Assembly: GCF_015694525.1 (NCBI RefSeq)
Contig: NZ_JADQDM010000011.1
Coordinates: 1-64,000 of the forward strand
Direction of reading: 5' to 3'
DNA: 64,000 nucleotides
Source: Hymenobacter ruricola
GTDB taxonomy: Bacteria; Bacteroidota; Bacteroidia; Cytophagales; Hymenobacteraceae
Position 1 is the first letter of the stretch, and each line of letters begins with the position of its first letter. The position numbers and the translations under genes were made by a program. The notes under the pieces were generated by a model. The model did no database searches. It was not told where the DNA came from and was given only the letters and a program-made list of their open reading frames with translations. Positions 34,343-42,552 of this stretch are shown in pieces.

Positions 34343-35554
34343 TTATTGAAACGGGCTCGGCGTGAAGCACAGCACAAAAATAGCCACCAGCACCCAGCCC
34401 AGCACCTTGCGGCCGAGGCCCAACGGCCGCTCGTCGGGCGCGGGCGGATGGTAAATGCCGGTGAAGCGCCCCAGCAGCAGCCCAAACACCAGCCAGCCCG
34501 GGTTGCCCACCGCGCCCGGAAACGCCGTCGCCCAGCCCAGCTGCGCCGCCCAGATGCCGGCCGCCAGCAGCAGCCCCTGCCGCGGCGCGGGCAGCACCCG
34601 CCAGAAAATCAGCGCCAGGTAGCCGGCGTATACCGGCCCGCCATACAGCCAGGTATGCCAGTCGTCGCGCAGCGAGAACAGCCCCAGCCCGGCGTAAAAA
34701 ACGAAGCCGATGAACAGGAACACCGCCAGCTTATTAAACCACCGCGGCCCCAGCAAGCCGTAGAGGATGTGGCCGCCGTCGAGCTGGCCCAGGGGCAGCA
34801 GGTTGAGGGCCGTGAAAAACAGGCTGAGCGAGCCCGCCAGCAGCAGCGGGTAGTGCATCAGCTGGTTGGCGGGAGGCAGCAAGGCGGGGTCGGCAAAAAG
34901 ACGGGCCAACAGCCGAAACAGCAGCGGCTGAGCCACTTCAAGCGTTTGCTGGTACACCACCGGCCCTCCCACCACGGGGCTCAGGTGCGTGAACCCGTAA
35001 ATCAGCAGCGGCACCGCCGCCAAAAAGCCGGCCAGCGGCCCGGCCAGGCCGATGTCAAAAAACTCCCGCCGCGAAAAAATTCGCTCCCGGATGCGAATGA
35101 CGGCCCCAAACGTGCCCAGCCCCATCGGAAACGGAATGTAATACGGCAGCGAAGTCCGCACCCGGTTGCGCCGCGCCGTGAAATAATGCCCGAACTCGTG
35201 CACCGTGAGCACGCCCAAAAAAGGCAGCGCAAACCACAGCCCTCGCTTCAGCTCGGCCCACAGCGGGGCGCCCCGCAGCGCAAATACGTCCATCGGCAGC
35301 AGACCCACGTCGCCCCGCGTGAGCTGAATTCCGGCCAGCGTGGTGGTGATGAGCGTGACCACAAACAGCCCCAGGTGCACCGCCGCCGTGCGGGCCGGCG
35401 ACGGCGCGGGCCGCTCGAAGCGCCGAAACAGCGCCCGCGCCGCCAGCAGCCGCGCCCGCGGGGCCGTGGGAACCGGCGGAGCAGCCACGTCGGCCGGAAA
35501 GCCGGCCAGGTCGGGGTCAGGCAGGGGTGGGGGCGTATTCTCGGGGAAAGGCAC
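34343..35554 (-). CDS. Site-2 protease family (M50) intramembrane metalloprotease
   Basis: 403 aa, about 7-8 hydrophobic segments. Zinc site HEFGHYFTARR in one helix (His-Glu-x-x-His) and the conserved LPLGQLDGGHILYG (third ligand Asp) further on. It lacks a PDZ domain, so it resembles the stand-alone S2P/YUP8-type proteases. It would cleave membrane-embedded substrates within the bilayer; substrate unknown. Its first 38 bp overlap the end of the HAD gene. Confidence 0.9.
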   Translation of the reverse strand: MPFPENTPPPLPDPDLAGFPADVAAPPVPTAPRARLLAARALFRRFERPAPSPARTAAVHLGLFVVTLITTTLAGIQLTRGDVGLLPMDVFALRGAPLWAELKRGLWFALPFLGVLTVHEFGHYFTARRNRVRTSLPYYIPFPMGLGTFGAVIRIRERIFSRREFFDIGLAGPLAGFLAAVPLLIYGFTHLSPVVGGPVVYQQTLEVAQPLLFRLLARLFADPALLPPANQLMHYPLLLAGSLSLFFTALNLLPLGQLDGGHILYGLLGPRWFNKLAVFLFIGFVFYAGLGLFSLRDDWHTWLYGGPVYAGYLALIFWRVLPAPRQGLLLAAGIWAAQLGWATAFPGAVGNPGWLVFGLLLGRFTGIYHPPAPDERPLGLGRKVLGWVLVAIFVLCFTPSPFQ

Positions 35555-36176
35555 GGAGGGCTTCGGGCAGGGCGGTGGTAAGGGTGAGCGGCGGGGCCAG
35601 GTGCAACACCCGCAGCCCCAGCCGGCGGGCCGTGGCCACGTGTTGCGGGCTGTCTTCGATGAACAACACGTCGGCCGCCCGCCAGTTCATTTCGCGCAGC
35701 GCGTGGTGGAATATTTCTTCGCCCGGCTTGCGCAGGCCCACTTCCTGCGAGTAAAACACGCGGTCGAGCACGTCGGCAATGCCGTTTTGGAAGCCGTACT
35801 TGGTGGCCAGGCGCTGGTTGATTTCGGCGATGTGCAGGGCGTTGGTGTTGCTGAGCAGGGCCGTTTGGTGGCCCTGCCGGCGCAGCTCGCCGATGAGGGC
35901 CAGGCGCTCGGCGGGCACGTCGAGCAGCATGGCGTGCCAAGCGGCGTCGAGCTCGGCGTCGGTGGCGTCGAGGTCGTAGGCCTCGCGCAGTCCCGCCCGA
36001 AACTCGGCCGCGGACAGCTGCCCGGTTTCAAACCGGTCGAATAGCTCGGCCTGCTGGGCCTGCGAGAAGGCAATGGTGCCGCCGGCGCGGCTCAGGCGGC
36101 GCATGGCCGCCGGAGTGGCGTCGTAGTCGATGTCGATGATGACGCCGCCAAAATCGAAGAGCAGATGAGGTAACAT
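35517..36176 (-). CDS. HAD-family phosphatase
   Basis: 219 aa from ATG 36176, which starts with motif I (LLFDFGGVIIDIDYD). Motif II is LLSNTNALH, motif III K is in GLRKPGEEIF, and motif IV is LFIEDSPQHVATAR. The helical cap between motifs I and II identifies a subclass I HAD of the YihX/epoxide-hydrolase-like type; probably a sugar-phosphate or nucleotide phosphatase. Overlap with the protease gene suggests coupling. Confidence 0.92.
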   Translation of the reverse strand: MLPHLLFDFGGVIIDIDYDATPAAMRRLSRAGGTIAFSQAQQAELFDRFETGQLSAAEFRAGLREAYDLDATDAELDAAWHAMLLDVPAERLALIGELRRQGHQTALLSNTNALHIAEINQRLATKYGFQNGIADVLDRVFYSQEVGLRKPGEEIFHHALREMNWRAADVLFIEDSPQHVATARRLGLRVLHLAPPLTLTTALPEALRAFPREYAPTPA

Positions 36177-36184
36177 GGAGGAGC

Positions 36185-36216
36185 TTGGTTTTCCGTCCGC
36201 GAAGGTCGTACTTTTG
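36185..36216 (+). promoter_or_regulatory. Promoter of the CAT-anticodon tRNA
   Basis: TTGG (36185-36188), 20-nt spacer, TACTTTTG (36209-36216). Same arrangement as the tRNA-Arg promoter at 5211-5242. Confidence 0.8.
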
Positions 36217-36275
36217 CAGCGTTGGAGGGCCGGCAACGGCACGGGTTGAGGTGAAAGATGACTGCCTCCAGCACC

Positions 36276-36349
36276 GGGCCTATAGCTCAATCGGTTAGAG
36301 CAACTGACTCATAATCAGTAGGTCCTTGGTTCGATTCCAAGTGGGCCCA
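36276..36349 (+). tRNA. tRNA with CAT anticodon (tRNA-Met or tRNA-Ile2)
   Basis: 74-nt cloverleaf: acceptor GGGCCTA/TGGGCCC, D-arm GCTC-AATCGGTTA-GAGC, anticodon stem ACTGA/TCAGT with loop CTCATAA (anticodon CAT), T arm CTTGG-TTCGATT-CCAAG, discriminator A. It is not the initiator type by the D/acceptor pattern. Elongator Met and lysidine-modified Ile2 cannot be separated by eye. It marks the left border of the accessory region. Confidence 0.93.
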
Positions 36350-36351
36350 CG

Positions 36352-36387
36352 AAAAACCCCTTCACATCGCTGTGAGGGGGTTTTTTG
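36352..36387 (+). terminator. Terminator of the CAT-anticodon tRNA
   Basis: AAAAACCCCTTCACA and TGTGAGGGGGTTTTTT form a strong stem with a T-run. The remaining bases to 36569 contain nothing I recognise. Confidence 0.9.
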
Positions 36388-36569
36388 TTGTTGGACAACA
36401 AGTTGAACAACGATTCAGCTTTTTTGCTTGCTTTCACCATTCTTTTTCTAGTCCGACAGCGAAGGAGACCTGTTAGCAGTCACGCCACGATGGAGGAGCT
36501 GCCGAGTGAACAGTTGCTAGGCAGCTTAGTTACTACGTAGCTTAGTAAAAAATTTGCTCCTGCACGACC

Positions 36570-36914
36570 ATGGCCACCGCCCCGAAAATTCACTACGAAG
36601 CCGAAGAGCCGGCTGCTGAATTCACCGATACCCTGCCTGAAACCGAAGACCGGCATCTCGAATACGACGAGGTGTTCAGCCAGGACGAGGAAACGGCGCC
36701 CGTAGTGGTAGTGAGGCCCACGGCCACCACGTTTGCCTACGAACTGGGCCACCGCGTGCAACCCGCGCCCGAAGCGCCCGCGCGGCAGGTGATTTGGCGC
36801 GGCCAACTGCGGGAGCGTCGCCCGGAAACGGGCTTGGTGCATCGCGTGAACGTGTACCGGCTCAACGACGGCTTCTGGGATTGCTACCGCGAAGACGAGC
36901 TCCAGGCCGCCTAG
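36570..36914 (+). CDS. Hypothetical acidic protein at the accessory-region start
   Basis: 114 aa, strongly acidic N-terminal half (EAEEPAAEFTDTLPETEDRHLEYDE) and a C-terminal WRGQLRERRPETGLVHRVNVYRLNDGFWDCYRED segment that looks folded. No recognised family. The TAG stop overlaps a GTG start (TAGTG) of the next reading frame, suggesting a coupled pair. Confidence 0.62.
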   Translation: MATAPKIHYEAEEPAAEFTDTLPETEDRHLEYDEVFSQDEETAPVVVVRPTATTFAYELGHRVQPAPEAPARQVIWRGQLRERRPETGLVHRVNVYRLNDGFWDCYREDELQAA

Positions 36915-37436
36915 TGGGTGAGCACCCGACTGCGGAGCAGCACTTGGTGGCCGACGCCATCCTACGCCACCGGCCCTTTGCGCTGGCCGAGGCCCTGCGC
37001 TGGGCGCTGTGGGCCGAAGGGGAGGAGGTGCCGGAAGAAGAGCGGGACCAGTTGCAGGCCTACGCCGATGCCATCAGCATCGACATGGTGCCTGACGGCT
37101 ACCGCCTGGTGCGCCGCGACGAGTGCCGCTGCTGGGCCTCGGGCCGCTGGAGCTATACGCCGAGCCAGACAATCCGCAGCTGCTCACCCAGTGCGAGGTG
37201 TGGTATGGGGCCAAGGCCTGGGCCGAATGGCTGCGCCGGGGTGGGGCGCCGAGTGTGTGGTGGGCATGCGTGCCCTGACTCCCTACGGCCTGACTAGCCC
37301 CAAGCCCTGCTTGGCGGCTTTCTACGCCCGCCGGATTCGGGACGGTTGTAATTTGTACGAGTTTCAGCTCGGCTACCGGCCAGGCTTCGCACCCGCGCCG
37401 CGCCGCAGCTGGTGGCGGCGTCTGTTTGAGAAGTAG
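36914..37436 (+). pseudogene. Frameshifted hypothetical gene (two shifts)
   Basis: Coding-like sequence moves through three frames. GTG 36914 opens VGEHPTAEQHLVADAILRHR and continues to VRRDECR (about 37130). One missing base would join LLGLGPLELYAEPDNPQLL, ending AEWLRR (about 37240). A further shift in a G-run joins MRALTPYGLTSP and NLYEFQLGYRPGF to the stop at 37436. Together these give a plausible protein of about 170 aa. Either a decayed gene or base-call errors; unknown family. Confidence 0.5.
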
Positions 37437-37569
37437 CTAACAATAAGCCCTGATTCCCCAACCGGAGCTTGTTTGTATTGCATTACCTATAGCTATAATT
37501 GAAATAGACGAAACTCAAGAATTAGTTATATGTTGGCAGCGAGTAGAAAACTAATATGATGCTACATGT

Positions 37570-38670
37570 ATGAAAGCCTGCTTCCTCTTGTTGTTGATTA
37601 CGCTACTGCGCGTGTATAACGTTGCAGCTCAGCTTACCTGGCTTCCTGGGAAGTCTTTCGACCCAGATGACGCCCCTGTTATATGGGCTTCTCCGCATTA
37701 CGTTTCCTATCTGGATTGCACCTACAAACAGCTATTAAAGGATTCCAAACAGCCATTGAAAGATTCGAGCAGAATGTGGACTGCGCCAAAAAATACAATA
37801 ACCGACTGGGCCTCCATCCCAAAACTCTGTGTGCCCATCATCGGATTCCCGGACGATGAGCGCTGGAACAAGGCCGCGTTAATTCACGATGCCTACTGCG
37901 GCGATGACAATGTACACGGTGCTTCTTATCACAAAGCACCGTGGCAGGAGGTGCATCGCATGTTCCGCGACGCTTGTTTGAGCGGTGGCACCCCCAAGAC
38001 GAAAGCGAACATCATGTTCGCGGCCGTGTATTTGTATGGAACAAGAAATAAATGGGTTTTTGATAATGGCTCACCTCGAACCATCAAGTACGAAGATGGG
38101 CAAAAGAGCGGGGCGACGGCCGAAGAGAAGAAGGCAGCCAATTTGGACTTGACCATGATTCCAGAAAGCTCTCAAATACAGCAAATGGCGGAAATAGGTC
38201 GCTTTGTAGAAGCAAGAGCACATGCGAGTAAAGGCGTTATTGACGAGCCGTATAAAAAGACGTTAGATTCGGTTGCGCATGAATCGCACGAAAATCGTCT
38301 AGTTCCTGCACCTACTATAGCAACGTATTATAGCTTCTTCGCAAAAGAAAAGCCGCAACCGCTTGTTCCTTCCAAGGACTTTTTGAGTTGGAAGGAAAAA
38401 TACCTATTTGAGGTTGCCCAGTATGAGCATTCTTATGCCAGTTCTTTAAAGCAAGAATATGTAGTTGAGGCACAAAACGAGGACAAAAAATACGATTTAT
38501 CGACTGCAGAAGGGTTGCAAAAGGCAACAGAGGCACGGAAAAAATTGCGTAAACTCTATGAAATAGGGCCACAGATGCCCGGAAAGCCTGCTCTAAAGGC
38601 AGCCATAAAGGCGGACCTGAAAGCAGCCCCCAAAGCAGCAGGTCCTATAAAGCGAAAGAAGGGAAAATAA
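37570..38670 (+). CDS. Secreted DUF1353-like protein, AT-rich gene
   Basis: 366 aa with a signal peptide (residues 1-20, ends NVAAQ). Residues about 40-150 resemble the DUF1353 domain of phage and prophage proteins (TDWASIPKLCVPIIGFP, KAALIHDAYCGDD, HRMFRDACLSGG). The C-terminal half is helical and ends in a Lys/Ala-rich tail (KAAIKADLKAAPKAAGPIKRKKGK). Codon use is visibly AT-richer than its surroundings, which supports acquisition from elsewhere. Function unknown. The upstream 37437-37569 spacer is AT-rich with no clear promoter. Confidence 0.8.
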   Translation: MKACFLLLLITLLRVYNVAAQLTWLPGKSFDPDDAPVIWASPHYVSYLDCTYKQLLKDSKQPLKDSSRMWTAPKNTITDWASIPKLCVPIIGFPDDERWNKAALIHDAYCGDDNVHGASYHKAPWQEVHRMFRDACLSGGTPKTKANIMFAAVYLYGTRNKWVFDNGSPRTIKYEDGQKSGATAEEKKAANLDLTMIPESSQIQQMAEIGRFVEARAHASKGVIDEPYKKTLDSVAHESHENRLVPAPTIATYYSFFAKEKPQPLVPSKDFLSWKEKYLFEVAQYEHSYASSLKQEYVVEAQNEDKKYDLSTAEGLQKATEARKKLRKLYEIGPQMPGKPALKAAIKADLKAAPKAAGPIKRKKGK

Positions 38671-38692
38671 TGTTGGGGAGCGCTTCAACGCG

Positions 38693-38727
38693 AACAGCCC
38701 CGGCCTATTGAGGAAACCGGGGCTGTT
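38693..38727. terminator. Hairpin after the DUF1353-like gene
   Basis: AACAGCCCCGG and CCGGGGCTGTT pair around a 13-nt loop between convergent genes. There is only a weak T-run, so it is a possible terminator. Confidence 0.5.
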
Positions 38728-38730
38728 ACG

Positions 38731-38907
38731 TTATCGCGGATAAGCCCGGTAATACCTTTTATTTCGTTGCCGTGGCTGGTTGTTGTATTCCACCCAGCGG
38801 CGGGCCTGCTCCAGCGTGGGGTGCCGGCGGGCCCGGGGCCGGTCAGGCGCCAGCACGGCGCAACCACCGAGCAGCCAGGCACACGCGACGAAGAAGTACT
38901 TGGCCAT
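38731..38907 (-). CDS. Small lipoprotein of a phage-type lysis cassette
   Basis: 58 aa. Lipoprotein signal MAKYFFVACAWLLGGCAV (lipobox LGGC), then a short basic, helical tail (HPTLEQARRWVEYNNQPRQRNKRYY). It lies 2 bp after the endolysin stop. Size and position recall Rz1-type spanin lipoproteins, but it is not proline-rich, so that role is a guess. Confidence 0.6.
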   Translation of the reverse strand: MAKYFFVACAWLLGGCAVLAPDRPRARRHPTLEQARRWVEYNNQPRQRNKRYYRAYPR

Positions 38908-38909
38908 GG

Positions 38910-39461
38910 TCAGGAAAGCGAAATGCGCAAAAACCAGGAGGGGATGAATTGCTCCTGGGTCAGGCTCTTTTCGGCCAGGCCGATGTAGAAGGTGCCGCGC
39001 AGGAACGCGAAGGCTTTGAGCAGCAGCGCTTGGTGCGGGTGGGCGTTCAGCGCGGCCACGGTGCGCGGGCCCACCACGCCGTCGGCCACCAGCTGGGCGC
39101 CGCTGGTCACGTTGACGGCCCGCTGCAGGAAGCCCGCGGCGCGGCCGGTGCCGGCGTTGACGCCGAAATCGTAAGCGGCGTTGGCCACGGCCTGATTGGT
39201 CACGCCGTCGAGCTTGAGCACGTTCCGGAAGGCCGTTTTGTAGAGCGCATGGGCCAGCTGTTGGAGCTGCGCGTTGGCGTTGGCCGTGCCCGGGAAGCCG
39301 GCGTGCCGCTTCAGCTCGTCCACAATGGGCCAGCCGGCCCACTGCGGGAAGTTCTTGCGCGAGACGCCGAACAGGGTCTCGCCGCCGGCGTCGGCGGGGT
39401 TGTGGGCGTAGCCGCCCTCGTTGCGGGTGGTGAGGGCGTGGGCGGTGGCGAAGTCGGCCAT
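38910..39461 (-). CDS. GH108-family endolysin (phage lysozyme)
   Basis: 183 aa from ATG 39461. N-terminal GH108 domain with the catalytic Glu in LTTRNEGGYAHNPADAGGET and FGVSRKNFPQW; NVLKLDGVTNQAVANAAYDFGVNAG typical of the family. C-terminal peptidoglycan-binding-3 type part with ADGVVGPRTVAALNA. It hydrolyses peptidoglycan at the end of a phage cycle. The start overlaps the holin-like stop (TGACATG arrangement). Confidence 0.9.
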   Translation of the reverse strand: MADFATAHALTTRNEGGYAHNPADAGGETLFGVSRKNFPQWAGWPIVDELKRHAGFPGTANANAQLQQLAHALYKTAFRNVLKLDGVTNQAVANAAYDFGVNAGTGRAAGFLQRAVNVTSGAQLVADGVVGPRTVAALNAHPHQALLLKAFAFLRGTFYIGLAEKSLTQEQFIPSWFLRISLS

Positions 39462-39462
39462 G

Positions 39463-39885
39463 TCAGGACACAGTAGGAGCCGGCGGGGTGGAAGATTGGA
39501 AAGTGGCATTGCCGGCCACGTCGACGTCGGCTTTCTGGGCTTGAATGGTGGCCGGGGGCGGGGGCGGGCGCCGGGCGAAGCGCGAGCCGAGCACCTTGAC
39601 CGTGCCGTAGAGCAGCAGCAACTCGGTGATGGCGTTGAGCTTGACGGCCTCGTCGACGGTGAAGCGGCCCGCAGCCAGCATGCACATGATGGAGCCCGAC
39701 CACACGGCGGCCAGAATCAGGCGGATGCTGAGCCCGCCCTCGCTCTCCACGATGGTGAGGAAGCGCTTGGGCGTGAGCTCGCCTTTGAGCCAGAGCCAGC
39801 CGAACAGGCCCAAGGCAATCCAGAGCAGGGCGCGCACCACGTCGACGGCGGCCGTGGGCGAGAGGTAGGCGGAGAAATCGGGCAT
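39463..39885 (-). CDS. Holin-like membrane protein
   Basis: 140 aa from ATG 39885. Two or three hydrophobic segments (VDVVRALLWIALGLFGWLWL, LILAAVWSGSIMCMLAAG, ITELLLLYGTVKVLG) followed by a polar Pro-rich tail. Directly upstream of the endolysin, which fits a holin, but no holin family signature is seen. Confidence 0.62.
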   Translation of the reverse strand: MPDFSAYLSPTAAVDVVRALLWIALGLFGWLWLKGELTPKRFLTIVESEGGLSIRLILAAVWSGSIMCMLAAGRFTVDEAVKLNAITELLLLYGTVKVLGSRFARRPPPPPATIQAQKADVDVAGNATFQSSTPPAPTVS

Positions 39886-39896
39886 GCGGAAAGCGG

Positions 39897-40240
39897 TTAA
39901 AGTTGGGCGCCGGCGCTGAAGTCCGGGGGCGTGGTTTTGAAGGAGCCCTGCAGGGCTTCGCCGTAAATCCACTTGTCCCAGGCCGAGAAGGCCCCCGCAG
40001 CAGCGTGGCCAGCTGGCCGCGCAGCAGCTTGGTTTCCTCGCTGTTGGTGTGCAGGGTCGTGGTGAGGGGTTCCACCTGCTGGCTGAGCGCCGTGTTGACG
40101 GCCGTCACGCTGGCGTGATTGGCCGCGGCCAGGGCCGCGTCGTTTTGGGCGAGCAGGCGCTTGGCGAAAAAGCCGACGATGCCCACGAGCAGCAGCAGGA
40201 GCGCGCTGCAAATGGCGAGAAGGGTTTGGGTGGTCGTGGG
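39897..40240 (-). pseudogene. Frameshifted membrane-anchored phage protein
   Basis: N-terminal hydrophobic stretch (TLLAICSALLLLLVGIVGFFAKRLLA) and a helical region to LLRGQLATLL in one frame. The C-terminal part WDKWIYGEALQGSFKTTPPD to the stop at 39897 is one frame away. One added G in the G-run near 39992 would restore the reading frame. No good ATG; GTG 40186 is the only internal start. Likely a decayed prophage gene. Confidence 0.5.
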
Positions 40241-40279
40241 GTAGGCAGGGAGCGATTAGAAGGGACGGGGGGCGCACGG

Positions 40280-40607
40280 CTAGGGCACGGTGGCAAGGGT
40301 GGTGCCGGCCGGCAGCACCGCCTCCAATTGCTGGCGCAGCACGCCTTCGAGGAAATCGAAAATGGGCACGGCGTTGGCCTGCTCGGGGGTGGCGGCCTGT
40401 TCCACCTGCGCCGGCAGGCCGGCCACGTCCAGCGAGCGGCAGGGCCTGCGCGACGCAGGCGCCCTCGCTGGCGTAGTAGGCGACCCCCAGCGTGATGAGC
40501 TTCTTGGCGCGCGAATGGCGCACGTCGTTGATGATGGCGTACACCGCCGCGGCGGGCAGCTGCGTGGAGGTGAGGACCGGGGCCGGGGGCGTGACGAGCA
40601 GGGGCAT
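40280..40607 (-). pseudogene. Frameshifted phage-type hypothetical gene
   Basis: ATG 40607 opens MPLLVTPPAPVLTSTQLPAA and NDVRHSRAKKLITLGVAYYASEGACVAQAL. Coding then continues one frame away as RSLDVAGLPAQVEQAATPEQ and FLEGVLRQQLEAVLPAGTT to a stop at 40280. Removing one C in CTGCCGCTCG (about 40438) would join them into about 108 aa. Unknown function. Confidence 0.5.
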
Positions 40608-40608
40608 G

Positions 40609-40935
40609 CTACCAGGGGTTTTGCTCGAGGACTTCGAGCGTGGCCGAATAAGAGGGGTTGGCCGCGCGGTTGTCGAGCTTGTAGGCCGCCTCGGCGTACT
40701 GCACCAGCGAGAGGCCTTCGCCTTCGGCCAGGTCGACGGTGGCGGCAATCTGATTTTCAGGTAGTAAGACGTGCCGCCGAAGCCCGGCGAGCTTTCCACG
40801 GTGTTCTCCGTTTTGGGGTGGTTGTAGAGGCCGTCGACGGCGGCGAACAAATCCAGCTCCGTGCAGGCGGTGTTCAGGACGTTGGCCGTGCGGGCCAGCA
40901 CCAGGTAGGGGTTCGCCCGCACGCACTGGAAATAG
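40609..40935 (-). pseudogene. Frameshifted, 5'-truncated phage-type gene
   Basis: Coding-like sequence runs from about 40935 (FQCVRANPYLVLARTANVL...) to GGTSYYLK, then in the next frame NQIAATVDLAEGEGLSLVQY...VLEQNPW to the stop at 40609. One extra A in the AAAA run at about 40755 would restore it. The 5' end abuts the truncated DUF5131 fragment on the other strand, so both look cut at the same junction. Confidence 0.5.
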
Positions 40936-41221
40936 CTGGGCGTTCCTTTCCCTTGAACCCTTGCTCGGACCCTTGCCAGACCTGGACCTTACCGGGATTC
41001 ATTGGGTCATTGTTGGCGGCGAGTCTGGCCGTAAGCCCCGGCCGATGAAAGAAGAGTGGGGCGAGGACATCCGCCAGCAGTGCGAAGCAGCTGGCGTAGC
41101 ATGTTTCTTCAAACAGTGGGGCGGTCGGAATAAAAAGGCAGCGGGCCGCGAGTTGAACGGGCGCACTTACAGCGAAATGCCGGTTGCGCCCAGTTTGCGG
41201 CGTGAAATTGTGCTGGCATAG
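40928..41221 (+). pseudogene. C-terminal fragment of a DUF5131 (phage Gp37/Gp68) protein
   Basis: Frame opens at about 40928 with AFLSLEPLLGPLPDLDLTGIHWVIVGGESGRKPRP and ends at 41221. This matches the C-terminal third of Gp37/Gp68-family proteins (VIVGGESG, FFKQWGG, GRTYSEMP). The N-terminal two thirds are missing at the junction near 40925. Non-functional fragment. Confidence 0.72.
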
Positions 41222-41223
41222 GC

Positions 41224-41287
41224 ATGGCCGAATTAGTGGAGCGTCGTTATATCTATCGAGGCGACCGGCTTACCGATGAAATGCTTA
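41224..41287 (+). pseudogene. N-terminal stub of a phage-type gene cut by IS630
   Basis: ATG 41224 starts MAELVERRYIYRGDRLTDEML and runs into the left end of the IS630 element. Small proteins with this N-terminus commonly follow Gp37/Gp68 genes, as here. Right-flank sequence in frame after removing the IS (RGRDTVVFEPL) could be its continuation. Confidence 0.5.
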
Positions 41288-42331
41288 TAGCGGATTCGCA
41301 AACGGTTCAACCACTATCGACTGACGGCCGTAGGTGGGAGTATGCATCCGTACTCGCTTGATTTACGCACCCGCGTGGCCGCCGCCTGCCAGCAGCCCGG
41401 GGCCAAAAAGGCCGCTGTCGCCCGGCGCTTCGGCGTGAGCCGCTCCTTCGTCAAGGACCTGGTACGCCGCCAGGCTGCCACTGGTTCGCTGGCCCCCAAA
41501 CCGGCTACGGGCGGGCGCGCCCGCTACCTCGACGCGGCGGCCCAGACCTGGCTGGTGGCTTACGTGCAGCAGCACCCGGACGCCACGCTGGCCGAACTCA
41601 ACCAGGCCTGGCAGGCCACCGGCGGGCGGCCCGTGGGCCAGACCTGTATTTGGCAGGTGCTGGACGAACACGACCTACGCCGAAAAAAAAAGCCCGCACG
41701 CGACCGAGCGTGACACCGAGCGGGTGCGCGCCGCCCGGCACCAGCATGTGGAACAGGTCTGCACCCGGCCCGACGTGGCCCGCTTCCACTTTCTGGACGA
41801 AACGGGCCTGCGCTTGACCTATGCCCGCACCCACGGCCGCGCCGTCGGCGGGCAGCGCGTCGGCGGGGCCGTGCCGCTGCGCCGCGGCCCCTCGCGGACG
41901 CTCATTGGGGCGTTGTCCGTGCGCGGTCTGGGGGCCGTGCAAGTGCTGAACGGGGCGCTGACCCAGCGCAGCTTCGCCTTGTACGTGGCCCATTGCCTGG
42001 CCCCGACCCTGCGCCCGGGCGACGTGCTGGTGCTCGATAACCTAGCCGTGCATAAGATAGGTGGCCTGCGCGAGTGGCTGGCTGCGCGCGGCGTGGACGT
42101 CGTTTTTCTACCCCCTTACTCGCCTGACTTTTCGCCCATCGAGCAAGCCTGGAGTAAGCTCAAAACCAAGTTGCGCACGTGCGCGGCCCGCTCCTGCGAA
42201 GCCCTGCAGGCCGCCCTGCACGAAGCCGTCGACTGGATTACCGGTCAAGACGCCCGAAACTGGTTTGACCACTGCGGTTACCACACCCAACCCGCCTGAA
42301 AAGTGGGCAAACCGTTCGCGAATCCGCTATA
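41286..42331. mobile_element. Complete IS630-family insertion sequence
   Basis: 22-nt terminal inverted repeats at 41286-41307 and 42310-42331 match at 21/22 (TATAGCGGATTCGC(A/G)AACGGTT). The outermost TA on each side fits the TA target duplication of the IS630/Tc1-mariner group, leaving an element of about 1042 bp. It contains one transposase read through a frameshift. It sits between a truncated phage gene and an antitoxin gene. Confidence 0.92.
41342..42299 (+). CDS. IS630-family transposase, expressed by frameshift
   Basis: The first frame (41342-41713) encodes an N-terminal winged-helix/HTH part (MHPYSLDLRTRVAAACQQ; KAAVARRFGVSRSFVKDLVRR). The DDE domain lies one frame on and is recognisable from SPHATERD (about 41691): HFLDETGLRLTY, VLVLDNLAVHK and FLPPYSPDFSPIEQAWSKLK (the D-D-E triad). 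The switch is at a run of nine A (41683-41691); losing one A, or +1 slippage, joins them into about 318 aa. Such A-runs are used for programmed frameshifting or transcriptional slippage in IS elements, so it need not be inactive. Confidence 0.85.
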
Positions 42332-42543
42332 GGGGTAGGGACACAGTTGTATTTGAGCCACTTCCGACGCAGTTCCTGAACATATGCCTCATCTTGGGCA
42401 GTATCCGTAAACTGTTGTTCCGTATCAACGCACTTATAGCATTGGCTATGAACAGTGAACTCCTGTCCCCGAAACTTAACAGTGTCGCTTACTTCAACGA
42501 TACGGGTTTCGCCACCCGTGAAGGGGCTGCGGGTTTTCGTCAT
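42331..42543 (-). pseudogene. MqsA-like antitoxin, truncated by IS630
   Basis: N-terminal about 70 residues only: MTKTRSPFTGGETRIVEVSD, FRGQEFTVHSQCYKCVDTEQQFT, DEAYVQELRRKW. This is the N-terminal domain of the SPFTGG-type antitoxins paired with MqsR-like toxins; the Xre-type HTH that should follow is absent because the reading frame enters the IS at 42331. It starts 9 bp after the toxin stop, in the toxin-first order of mqsRA. Confidence 0.65.
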
Positions 42544-42552
42544 ATTGAGTTC

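Noticed and set aside
34346..35581. Plus-strand ORF of 411 codons opposite the site-2 protease
   Set aside because: Gln/Arg-rich shadow frame; the minus strand carries the HEFGH and LDGGH motifs.
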